6,549 nucleotides of DNA, taken from contig VGYW01000453.1 in NCBI GenBank assembly GCA_016872875.1, positions 1 to 6,549 of the forward strand. Reading direction: 5' to 3'. Every line of letters starts with the position of its first letter. The stretch's first letter is position 1. Positions 1-5,866 of this stretch are shown here, piece by piece. The notes under the pieces are model-generated. The model was given only the letters and a program-made list of their open reading frames with translations. It did not search any database and was not told the DNA's origin. The stretch comes from Planctomycetota bacterium. GTDB taxonomy: Bacteria; Planctomycetota; PUPC01; DSUN01. A program made the position numbers and the translations under genes.

Positions 1-1
1 C

Positions 2-985
2 CCCGAGCTCTACCCCACCCCACCCCCCGACCGCCCGGCCTTCGTCCCTCCTCCCCCCCTCGCCCCTCGCCCCTCGCCCCTCGCACCTCCGCCGGGCTGG
101 CCCTTCGACTCCGCCGAGGCCAAGAAGCGCCAGGCCGCCGCCGGCCTCCCAGCCGAGGTCAAGCTCGCACTCTCCGACAAGCTGGCCCTCGACCTCGTCC
201 TCATCCCCGCCGGCGACTTCATCATGGGCTCGGCCGATGGCTACCCCGACGAGGCCCCCCAGTGCCGCGTCAAGATCGAAAAGCCCTTCTACCTCGCCAA
301 GGTCGAAACCACCAACGAGCAGTTCGCACTCTTCGACCCCGCCCACGACTCAGGCTACATCAGCGTCTTCAACAAGGACCACTCCGACCGCGGCCGCGCC
401 GTCAACGGCCCCAAGCAGCCCGCCATCCGCGTCTCCTGGAAGCAGGCCGTGGACTTCTGCTACTGGCTGAGCCAGAAGACCGGCCACAAGTTTGCCCTGC
501 CCACCGAGGCCCAGTGGGAGTGGGCCGCGCGGGCCGGCACCGACACGCCCCTCTACTGGGGCGACGCCAAGGCCGACTTCGGCAAGCTCGCCAACCTCGC
601 CGACGCACAGCTCAACCAGCTCTGCATCCGCGACTCCCCAAAGTGGCTCCCCGCCATCATGGGCGTCAACGACGGCGCCTGCGTCACCGGCGATGTCGGC
701 CGCTACCAGCCCAACGCCTGGGGCCTCCTCGACATGGCCGGCAACGCCGCCGAATGGACCAATTCGTCCTACAGGCCCTATCCGTATATCGCCACAGACG
801 GCCGGGAGAGCGGCTCGGACAGCGAGCGCAAGGTCGCCCGCGGCGGCTCCTACCACGACCGCCCATTCCGCGCGCGCTCCGCCGTCCGCTACGACTATGA
901 GCCCTGGCGCCGCGTCCACAATGTCGGCTTCCGAGTCCTCTGCGAGCCCGACGGCAAGAAAGTCGTCTCAGCGGACGCCAAGTAG
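2..985 (+). CDS. SUMF1/FGE-fold protein lacking the FGE catalytic cysteines, 5'-partial
   Basis: This is the 3' part of a formylglycine-generating-enzyme-fold (SUMF1) protein. The frame is open from position 2, and no ATG, GTG or TTG occurs in it before the ATG at 224. That ATG lies inside the conserved strand LVLIPAGDFIMGS, so it is not the true start. Visible residues, counted from position 2: proline-rich stretch ~1-32, GWPF-type pre-domain ~32-60, then the SUMF1 domain with VSW (144-146), LPTEAQWEWAARAG (166-179), WGLLDMAGNAAEW (240-252), RGGSY (280-284) and GFRV (309-312). True FGE places two copper-binding cysteines just after GGSY; here the sequence is HDRPFRARSAVR with none. Formylglycine synthesis is therefore unlikely. 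The fold is also used in ergothioneine-synthase-like enzymes, kinase-fused sensors and binding proteins, and the actual role here is unknown. Third codon positions are almost all C wherever C is possible. The stop is 25 bp before the ATPase gene. Confidence 0.85.
   Translation, partial: PELYPTPPPDRPAFVPPPPLAPRPSPLAPPPGWPFDSAEAKKRQAAAGLPAEVKLALSDKLALDLVLIPAGDFIMGSADGYPDEAPQCRVKIEKPFYLAKVETTNEQFALFDPAHDSGYISVFNKDHSDRGRAVNGPKQPAIRVSWKQAVDFCYWLSQKTGHKFALPTEAQWEWAARAGTDTPLYWGDAKADFGKLANLADAQLNQLCIRDSPKWLPAIMGVNDGACVTGDVGRYQPNAWGLLDMAGNAAEWTNSSYRPYPYIATDGRESGSDSERKVARGGSYHDRPFRARSAVRYDYEPWRRVHNVGFRVLCEPDGKKVVSADAK
54..88 (+). repeat. CGCCCCT 7-bp tandem repeat within the first coding frame
   Basis: Three perfect CGCCCCT units (61-67, 68-74, 75-81) are followed by one imperfect unit, CGCACCT (82-88), and preceded by a C-run ending in CCCCCCT. 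The unit length is not a multiple of three, so successive copies are read in different frames. They encode the proline-rich run just before the SUMF1 pre-domain. A gain or loss of one unit would shift the frame. Confidence 0.85.
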
Positions 986-1010
986 CTCCCTCCGCCTCAC
1001 GGGGTGTGCC

Positions 1011-2210
1011 ATGGCTGGCATCGAGAGCAAAGGGCGCAGCCCCTTCTACCCCGACCAGCCGGTGCCGGTGGAGTTCTTCCGCGGCCGGCAGGAGCAGATT
1101 CACTACATCCTCCAGCGTGGCGTGGGGCAGGTGGCCGCCGGCAAGCCGGTCACGATGTTCGTCGAGGGCGAATACGGCATCGGAAAGAGCTCGCTTGCCA
1201 TGCTCACCCAGTGGCAGGCGGAGAGGGAGTACGGCCTTCACGGCATCTACGCGCCGCTGGGCGCCGCGCAGGGGCTCGAGGGCCTGGCCGAGCAGATTCT
1301 CGCCGCCACCGTCCGCTCCGGCGCCTTCCAGCCCGCCAGGGGCGAACGAATCCGCAACTGGCTCGCTAAGTTCATCGGCCAGCAGCAGCTCTTCGGGTTC
1401 ACCCTGAACCTGGCCGCCCTCAAGACGGACGCCCCCACGCTCCGCTACGAGGGCAACCTCCTGGAGTTCCTCGCCGAGGCCATCGCCCGGCTCAAGGACA
1501 CCGGCGTCCGCGGCATCTTCCTCATCCTTGACGAGATCAACGGGATCACTGGCGACGCGCGGATGGCGCACTTCCTGAAGGGGCTGGTGGACACTAACGC
1601 GCTCTCGCGGCGTCGCGTGCCGCTCCTGCTAATGCTGTGTGGCGTCGAGGAGCGCCGCCGCGAGCTCGTCCGCCAGCACGAGCCCGTGGGCCGCATCTTT
1701 GACATCGTCACCGTCGAGCGCATGAGTGAGGCCGAGATGGCCGACTTCTACCGCGATTCGTTCGCAAGCGTGGATATGGAGGTCGCCGACGACGCCCTGA
1801 GGCTCATGACCACGTATGCCGCGGGCTTCCCCAAGATAATGCACCTCATCGGCAACGCGGCGTTCTGGGGCGACCGCGATGGGACCGTGGGCAAGGAGGA
1901 TGCGACGAGGGCCATCATCCAGGCGGGGCAGGAGGTCGGCAGCAAGTATGTTGACCAGCAGGTCTACAGCGTGCTTCGCAGCAAGGACTACCAGTCTATC
2001 CTCGCCAAGATCGGCAAGCTGAGCCCCTATGCCACAGGCTTCACGAAGGCGGAAGTCCTTGCTGGGCTTACGGAGAGCGAGAGGCGGAAGTTCGACAACT
2101 TCATCCGCCGCCTCAGAGCCCTCAAGGTCCTCCGCCTCGGCGATGAGCGCGGCGAGTACATCTTCAACGTCCGCATGGTCCGCCTCTACCTCTGGCTCCG
2201 GAGCTTGTGA
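1011..2210 (+). CDS. AAA+/STAND-like P-loop ATPase with probable C-terminal winged helix
   Basis: This encodes a 399-residue, probably cytoplasmic protein with no signal peptide or membrane segment. Features in order: FFRGRQEQI (22-30), the [FV]xGR box that opens many AAA_16/AAA_22, ORC/Cdc6-like and STAND ATPases; Walker A GEYGIGKS (53-60, Lys59); Walker B IFLILDE (169-175, Asp174 and Glu175); a hydrophobic sensor-1-type strand VPLLLMLCG (203-211); and GFPKIMHLIG (272-281), in the place of the GxPR sensor-2 helix of ExeA-type ATPases but with Lys275 instead of Arg. The C-terminal ~65 residues (KIGKLSPYATGFTKAEVL onward) look like a winged helix. ATP binding and hydrolysis are well supported; the substrate or partner is unknown. 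The ATG at 1011 starts just ahead of the conserved region. The frame stays open upstream, but only inside the SUMF1 gene. The fic gene follows 15 bp later, suggesting co-transcription. Confidence 0.85.
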   Translation: MAGIESKGRSPFYPDQPVPVEFFRGRQEQIHYILQRGVGQVAAGKPVTMFVEGEYGIGKSSLAMLTQWQAEREYGLHGIYAPLGAAQGLEGLAEQILAATVRSGAFQPARGERIRNWLAKFIGQQQLFGFTLNLAALKTDAPTLRYEGNLLEFLAEAIARLKDTGVRGIFLILDEINGITGDARMAHFLKGLVDTNALSRRRVPLLLMLCGVEERRRELVRQHEPVGRIFDIVTVERMSEAEMADFYRDSFASVDMEVADDALRLMTTYAAGFPKIMHLIGNAAFWGDRDGTVGKEDATRAIIQAGQEVGSKYVDQQVYSVLRSKDYQSILAKIGKLSPYATGFTKAEVLAGLTESERRKFDNFIRRLRALKVLRLGDERGEYIFNVRMVRLYLWLRSL

Positions 2211-2216
2211 TCCGGC

Positions 2217-2221
2217 GAGGG
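2217..2221 (+). promoter_or_regulatory. Ribosome binding site supporting the TTG start of fic
   Basis: GAGGG lies 4 nt before the TTG at 2226, inside the 15-bp gap after the ATPase stop codon. No ATG or GTG start is available in this frame between the ATPase stop and codon 20 of fic, so this site decides the start. Confidence 0.6.
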
Positions 2222-2225
2222 CACA

Positions 2226-3275
2226 TTGAGATCCTTCGAGCACGGGTACCTGCTGGAAACTCCGCTCTCGCACTCGCTGCTGATGGCGGTGAGGACGCTG
2301 GGGGAGTTCCGCGGGCGGCAGGCGCTCTACAAGCAGCAGTCCCCTGAGGTGCCGGAGGCGCTTCGCCAGGCGGCGATGGTGCAGAGCGCGGAGTCATCGA
2401 ACCGGATCGAAGGCGTGACCGTTGCTCCCGACCGCATAGAACCTCTGGTGAACGGCAAGGTGAAGCCGCAAAGCCGGTCGGAGCAGGAGGTCGCCGGGTA
2501 TCGGGACGTGCTCGCCGAGATTCACGCCAACCATGCTTCGCTGCGCCCTTCGACCGCGCTGATTCGCCGCTGGCATCGGGCGCTGTACCGCTATACCGGC
2601 GAACGCGGCGGCGAGTGGAAGGCCAAGGACAACGTGATCTGGGAAGTGCGTCCCGACGGCCGCCAGGTCGTCCGGTTCAAGCCGGTCTCGGCGTTGGCGA
2701 CCCCCAGGTTCATCGAGCGGCTGATCGCGCTGTACGACGATGCGATGGCGGGGGGAAAGGCAGAACCGCTGCTCCTCGCTGCTACCTTCGCGCTGGACTT
2801 CGAGTGCATTCACCCCTTTGCGGACGGCAACGGCCGCATCGGGCGGCTGCTCACGCTCCTGCTCCTCTACCAGTGCGGCTACGAGGCGGGGCGCTACATC
2901 AGCCTCGAGCGCATCGTCGAGGAGAGCAACGAAACCTACTACGAGGCCCTCCTCAGAAGCTCCCAGGGCTGGCACCAGGCTCAGCACGACCTACGGCCGT
3001 GGTGGGACTACTTCCTCGGCATGCTCATTGCGGCCTACAAGGAGTTCGAGGCCAGGGTCGGCACCATCACCTCGGCGCGCGGCGCCAAGCGCGAGATGGT
3101 GCGCCACGCCATCGAACGGTTGCCGGAGCGCTTCACACTTCGTGACCTTCAGCGGGCCTGTTTCGGTGTCAGCCGCCCCACCCTCAAGCGCGCGCTCGCA
3201 GAGCTAAGGCGCGAGGGCAAGCTCAGGTGCCTCGGACAAGGTCCCGCGGCCCAGTGGGAGCGGCTCCCAGGTTGA
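2226..3275 (+). CDS. Class II Fic family protein (probable AMPylator) with C-terminal winged HTH
   Basis: Fic enzymes usually transfer AMP from ATP to a hydroxyl side chain of a target protein. The 349-residue protein carries a complete active-site motif HPFADGNGRIGR (196-207): catalytic His196, Asp200 for the metal, and Arg204 and Arg207 for phosphates. The N-terminal SSNRIEG (57-63) matches the class II inhibitory signature [ST]xxxE[GN], where the Glu (Glu62) blocks ATP gamma-phosphate positioning. VIWEV (137-141) lies where the target-binding flap is expected. Residues ~300-345 (RFTLRDLQRACFGVSRPTLKRAL and beyond) form a winged helix-turn-helix, the layout seen in SoFic of Shewanella oneidensis. 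The start is TTG at 2226 with GAGGG at 2217-2221; the first in-frame ATG is codon 20 and lies beyond the N-terminal helix. No separate antitoxin gene is visible. The first 30 codons are 19 G-ending and 8 C-ending, unlike the C-ending SUMF1 gene. Confidence 0.93.
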   Translation: MRSFEHGYLLETPLSHSLLMAVRTLGEFRGRQALYKQQSPEVPEALRQAAMVQSAESSNRIEGVTVAPDRIEPLVNGKVKPQSRSEQEVAGYRDVLAEIHANHASLRPSTALIRRWHRALYRYTGERGGEWKAKDNVIWEVRPDGRQVVRFKPVSALATPRFIERLIALYDDAMAGGKAEPLLLAATFALDFECIHPFADGNGRIGRLLTLLLLYQCGYEAGRYISLERIVEESNETYYEALLRSSQGWHQAQHDLRPWWDYFLGMLIAAYKEFEARVGTITSARGAKREMVRHAIERLPERFTLRDLQRACFGVSRPTLKRALAELRREGKLRCLGQGPAAQWERLPG

Positions 3276-3291
3276 TCCCATAATGGGATCA
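3273..3291. promoter_or_regulatory. Perfect 19-bp dyad, operator-like, overlapping the fic stop codon
   Basis: TGATCCCAT-A-ATGGGATCA is a perfect inverted repeat with 9-bp arms around one central base. Its first three bases are the fic TGA stop. It lies 56 bp upstream of the -35 box of the lipoprotein promoter. A further TGATCCCA (3305-3312) follows 32 bp later, about three helical turns, and is continued by ATCCCATC (3313-3320). A dyad plus a phased half-site is typical of a dimeric regulator's binding region. A weak hairpin (7-bp stem, 5-nt loop) could form in RNA, but no U-tract follows, so a terminator role is less likely. The binding protein is unknown. Confidence 0.6.
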
Positions 3292-3304
3292 CGAAAGCGG
3301 TTGG

Positions 3305-3320
3305 TGATCCCAATCCCATC
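3305..3320 (+). repeat. Extra TGATCCCA half-site followed by ATCCCATC
   Basis: The 8-base word TGATCCCA of the preceding dyad recurs here in direct orientation at 3305-3312 and runs straight into ATCCCATC at 3313-3320. With both arms of the dyad, that gives three copies of TGATCCCA or its complement within 40 bp, and none was noticed elsewhere in the window. It is immediately followed by a short imperfect palindrome, TCCCC-TG-GGGGA (3319-3330). Confidence 0.55.
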
Positions 3321-3347
3321 CCCTGGGGGAACTGCGCAGCCTCTCAA

Positions 3348-3376
3348 TTGACAGCCGACCCAAAGCATGGCACAAT
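3348..3376 (+). promoter_or_regulatory. Sigma70-like promoter for the CsgG-like lipoprotein gene
   Basis: A perfect -35 box TTGACA (3348-3353) is followed by a 17-bp spacer and a -10 box CACAAT (3371-3376, four of six matches to TATAAT), with a locally AT-rich ACAATATAG. Transcription would start near 3383, leaving a leader of about 47 nt before the ATG at 3430. The -35 overlaps a small palindrome, TCAATTGA (3344-3351). The TGATCCCA dyad and half-site lie upstream of the -35 box, where an activator could bind. Confidence 0.65.
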
Positions 3377-3417
3377 ATAGCTGTGGAGGAGTTGGGCAGT
3401 TCCACCTCGCTCGACGA

Positions 3418-3423
3418 GAGGAG
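3418..3423 (+). promoter_or_regulatory. Strong Shine-Dalgarno site of the lipoprotein gene
   Basis: GAGGAG lies 6 nt before the ATG at 3430. This fixes the start at the lipoprotein signal peptide rather than at an in-frame ATG at 3367, which would add 21 residues, fall within the -10 region of the promoter and bury the signal peptide. Confidence 0.8.
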
Positions 3424-3429
3424 ACGACC

Positions 3430-4653
3430 ATGCGTCAGTGCGTGAAGGTGTTGGCGGTCCTGGCCGCCGCTGTCCTGGCGGCCGGGTGCGATCAGCTCGC
3501 CCAGATGATGGAGCCTACGGCCTATCCAACGGGGGGCCAGAACCAGCCGACGATCGACCAGGCCCAGGCCGTGCCGTACAACGGGCCGCGGGCACGCATC
3601 GCCGTGCTCGACTTCGAGCAGAAGACCGCGAAGGGCTACAACCAGATCGGCCAGGGCATGGCCGACATGCTCTCGACCGAGCTCGTGAACACGAACCGCT
3701 TCATCGTGCTGGAGCGCCAGAAGCTGGCCGGCGTGCTGGCCGAGCAGGACCTCGCGCGCACCGGCCGCATCCAGCCCGGCACCGGCGCGCCCACGGGGCA
3801 GGTGGAGGGCGCCGAGCTCCTCGTGACCGGCGCCGTGACGGAGTTCGAGCCTGACTACCAGGGCGCCGGCGGCGGGATAGGCGGGATAGACTGGCACGGG
3901 CGCCGCCGCGGCGCCGGCGGCATCGGACTCGGCTTCAAGCAGTCCTACGTGGCCATTGACCTGCGCGTGGTGGACGCCCGCACCTCCCGCATCGTCTTCG
4001 CGCAGAGGGTGGAGGGGCGTGCCAACGACATCGCCGGCATGCTCGGCGCCGCCGGCTGGGGCCACCGCGGGGCGCTCGGCATCGGACTCGGCGGCTTCCG
4101 AAACACCCCCATGGAGAAGGCCGTCCGCATCTGCCTCGGACAGGCCGTCGCCATCCTCATCTCACGCACCCCCGCCCAGTACTACCACTTCAACGAGCAG
4201 GGCCAGCCCATCACGCCCGGCACCACGAGCGGCGGGGCACTGGGAACCCCGGGCCAAACGGTGACCCCGGTGGTCGTCCAACCCGAGGTCGTCCAGCCCG
4301 GGCAGCCCGCGCAGCCCACGCCCGTGCAGCCGGCCCCGGTTCAGCCCACGCCGGTCCAGCCAACCCCCGTGCAACCAACCCCGGTCCAGCCGACCCCGGT
4401 TCAGCCGACTCCCGTGCCGCCCACGCCGCCCACGCCACAGCCCGGGGCGCTGCCCGCGCAGGTCTACGTCAGCTTCGCTTCTGTGAACATCTATGAGAAG
4501 CCCGACAGCGCCTCCACCCTGGCCGCCACGGCCGCGCGTGGCACGGCGCTGCGAGTCCAGGCCGAGGAGGGCTCCTGGTACTCAGTCACCACGCCCGACG
4601 GCAAGGTTGGCTGGGTGCTCAAGGCATTCACCTCGCCCACGGCGCCGCAGTGA
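3430..4653 (+). CDS. CsgG-like lipoprotein with VQPTP linker and C-terminal SH3b domain
   Basis: This encodes a 407-residue exported lipoprotein. Residues 1-20 are a short lipoprotein signal peptide (MRQCVKVLAVLAAAVLAAGC) with lipobox LAAGC and lipidated Cys20. Asp follows at 21, which in enterobacteria would favour inner-membrane retention. Residues ~54-250 match the CsgG family: RARIAVLDFEQ, then GxGMADMLSTEL, NRFIVLERQKL, LLVTGAVTEFE, and YVAIDLRVVDARTSRIV. Residues ~251-343 are a proline-rich linker with VQPTP repeats. Residues ~344-402 form a bacterial SH3 domain (VNIYEKPDSAS through GWVLKAF). CsgG of curli systems is an outer-membrane secretion pore, but many CsgG-family lipoproteins occur without curli genes, and no csgA, csgB, csgE or csgF homologue is visible here. 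A cell-envelope scaffold binding peptidoglycan or a peptide through SH3b is plausible. The aminotransferase begins 9 bp after the stop. Confidence 0.88.
   Translation: MRQCVKVLAVLAAAVLAAGCDQLAQMMEPTAYPTGGQNQPTIDQAQAVPYNGPRARIAVLDFEQKTAKGYNQIGQGMADMLSTELVNTNRFIVLERQKLAGVLAEQDLARTGRIQPGTGAPTGQVEGAELLVTGAVTEFEPDYQGAGGGIGGIDWHGRRRGAGGIGLGFKQSYVAIDLRVVDARTSRIVFAQRVEGRANDIAGMLGAAGWGHRGALGIGLGGFRNTPMEKAVRICLGQAVAILISRTPAQYYHFNEQGQPITPGTTSGGALGTPGQTVTPVVVQPEVVQPGQPAQPTPVQPAPVQPTPVQPTPVQPTPVQPTPVQPTPVPPTPPTPQPGALPAQVYVSFASVNIYEKPDSASTLAATAARGTALRVQAEEGSWYSVTTPDGKVGWVLKAFTSPTAPQ
4309..4428 (+). repeat. 15-bp coding repeat (VQPTP pentapeptide) in the lipoprotein linker
   Basis: Eight adjacent pentapeptides are seen at residues 294-333: AQPTP, VQPAP, five VQPTP, and VPPTP. 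The DNA units are 15 bp and keep frame. They differ at many synonymous positions (valine GTG, GTT or GTC; threonine ACG, ACC or ACT; proline CCG, CCC or CCA), so the array is conserved at protein level rather than being a fresh duplication. Such a Pro-rich array makes an extended spacer between the CsgG-like core and the SH3b domain. Confidence 0.9.
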
Positions 4654-4662
4654 GGGCGGCCC

Positions 4663-5820
4663 TTGCACAGCTTCCCCGCGCCGCACGCCATCGCGGTCCC
4701 GCGGAGCCGCATCCGCGAGCTATCGGACCTTGCCGCCAAGGCCAGCGGCCCGCTCCGCCTCTACTTCGGCGAATCGAACGTGCCGACCCCCGCCTTCATC
4801 AAGGAGGCCGCCAAGCGCGCCCTCGACGAAGGCCACACCTACTACACCCCCAACGCCGGCTACCTCGACCTCCGCGAGGCCATCGCCGCACAGACCCGCC
4901 GCCTCCACGGGCTCGACTACCAGCCCGACCACGAGGCCATCGTCACCGCCGGCGGCGTCGAGGCCATCTTCCTCGCACTCTACGCCACCCTCGAGCCCGG
5001 CTCCAAGGCCCTCATCATCTCGCCCTGCTGGCCCAACGTCGCCGCCGCCGTCCGCATGGCCGGCGCCACCCCCGTCGAGGTGCCCCTTGTCCAGTCAGGC
5101 GAACACCTCGGGGTGGACTGCGAGGCCGTGGCCGCCGCACTCGACCCCTCCGTCCGCGTCCTCTTCGCCAACAGCCCGTCCAACCCCACCGGCTGGATGA
5201 TGTCGGGCGCCGAGGAGATATTCCTCACCGAGCTCGCCGCAAAGCACGGCCTCTGCCTCATCCTCGACCAGGTCTACGAGCGCATCGTCTACGACGGCAC
5301 GGTGGCCCCGATGCGCCACGCGGCGCGCCTCCGCGAGAACCTGCTCCTCCTCAACAGCGTCTCGAAGGCATACTGCATGACCGGCTGGCGTGTCGGCTAC
5401 GCGCTCGGCCCCGAGCGGATCATCGAGCAGATGACGAAGCTCCAGGAGTTCGTCGTGAGCCACGCCCCGGCCCCCTCGCAACGCGCGGCCCTCGCCGCCC
5501 TCACCGAGGGCGAGAGCTTCGTCCGCGAGATGCAGGCGCGCTACCGCGCGCTCCGCGGCCTCGCCTGCGAGCGCCTCGCCCGCTGCCCCCGCGTCAGCCT
5601 CGTCCCGCCCCAGGGCGCCTTCTACGCCTTCCCGCGCATCGAGGGGCTGGCCGACTCCTTCGACTTCTGCCGCCGCCTCCTCCTCGGAAAGGGCGTGGGA
5701 CTCGCCCCTGGCTGCGCCTTCGGCGCCGGCGGCGAGGGACACGTCCGCATCTGCTTCGCCGTCGAGGAGCGCATCCTCGCTCCCGCCCTCGACCGCCTCG
5801 CCGAGTTCCTGGGAGGCTGA
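4663..5820 (+). CDS. Fold-type I PLP-dependent aminotransferase (class I/II, AspC-like)
   Basis: This encodes a 385-residue cytoplasmic enzyme of usual family length. It moves an amino group between an amino acid and a 2-oxo acid through pyridoxal phosphate. Visible landmarks: YFGESNVPTPAFI (34-46, the GEPDFPTP region), TYYTPNAGYLDLREAI (59-74), NSPSNPTG (170-177, Asn174 contacting the cofactor), LDQVYE (201-206, Asp202 pairing with the pyridine nitrogen, Tyr205), SVSKAYCMTGWRVGY (232-246, Lys235 forming the Schiff base), and HVRICFA (360-366, Arg363 for the substrate carboxylate). The substrate cannot be assigned. The start is TTG at 4663, 9 bp after the lipoprotein stop, preceded by GAGG (4652-4655). 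No in-frame ATG occurs until after the N-terminal catalytic region. Codons are strongly C-ending. Transcription probably reads through from the lipoprotein gene. Confidence 0.93.
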   Translation: MHSFPAPHAIAVPRSRIRELSDLAAKASGPLRLYFGESNVPTPAFIKEAAKRALDEGHTYYTPNAGYLDLREAIAAQTRRLHGLDYQPDHEAIVTAGGVEAIFLALYATLEPGSKALIISPCWPNVAAAVRMAGATPVEVPLVQSGEHLGVDCEAVAAALDPSVRVLFANSPSNPTGWMMSGAEEIFLTELAAKHGLCLILDQVYERIVYDGTVAPMRHAARLRENLLLLNSVSKAYCMTGWRVGYALGPERIIEQMTKLQEFVVSHAPAPSQRAALAALTEGESFVREMQARYRALRGLACERLARCPRVSLVPPQGAFYAFPRIEGLADSFDFCRRLLLGKGVGLAPGCAFGAGGEGHVRICFAVEERILAPALDRLAEFLGG

Positions 5821-5824
5821 GCAC

Positions 5825-5847
5825 CCCACCGGTCCCACCGGTCCCAC
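5825..5847 (+). repeat. CCCACCGGT 9-bp tandem repeat, 2.5 copies, between aminotransferase and cupin
   Basis: CCCACCGGT occurs at 5825-5833 and 5834-5842 and is followed by CCCAC. Together these fill about half of the 46-bp gap between the aminotransferase stop and the cupin ATG. ACCGGT is itself a palindrome. The repeat looks like a low-complexity expansion, and no function is evident. Confidence 0.8.
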
Positions 5848-5866
5848 ACCCCGCGGAGAGCACCGC

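Noticed and set aside
224..985. ATG at 224 as the start of the SUMF1 gene
   Set aside because: It would remove the first conserved strand (LVLIPAGDF) of the domain. The frame is open to the window edge, so the true start lies upstream.
492..1010. Upstream extension of the ATPase frame to a start inside the SUMF1 gene
   Set aside because: The 173 extra residues are Pro/Ser/Ala/Arg-rich shadow sequence of the SUMF1 frame, which has clear family motifs. The ATPase homology starts just after the ATG at 1011.
684..1571. Long open frame on the - strand across the SUMF1/ATPase boundary
   Set aside because: It is antisense to two genes with strong motifs, has low-complexity Arg/Gly/Ala content and no recognisable domain. 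Long antisense frames are expected at this GC.
3273..3291. Dyad after fic as an intrinsic terminator
   Set aside because: The central loop is only one base, or five with a shortened 7-bp stem, and no T-run follows. An operator role fits better, given the extra half-site and the nearby promoter.
4309..4428. CRISPR-like array
   Set aside because: The units are 15 bp, adjacent without spacers, in frame and encode a VQPTP linker.
3430..4653. Calling the lipoprotein csgG of a curli system
   Set aside because: Only the CsgG-like domain is shared. The SH3b fusion and absence of any other curli gene argue against that symbol.
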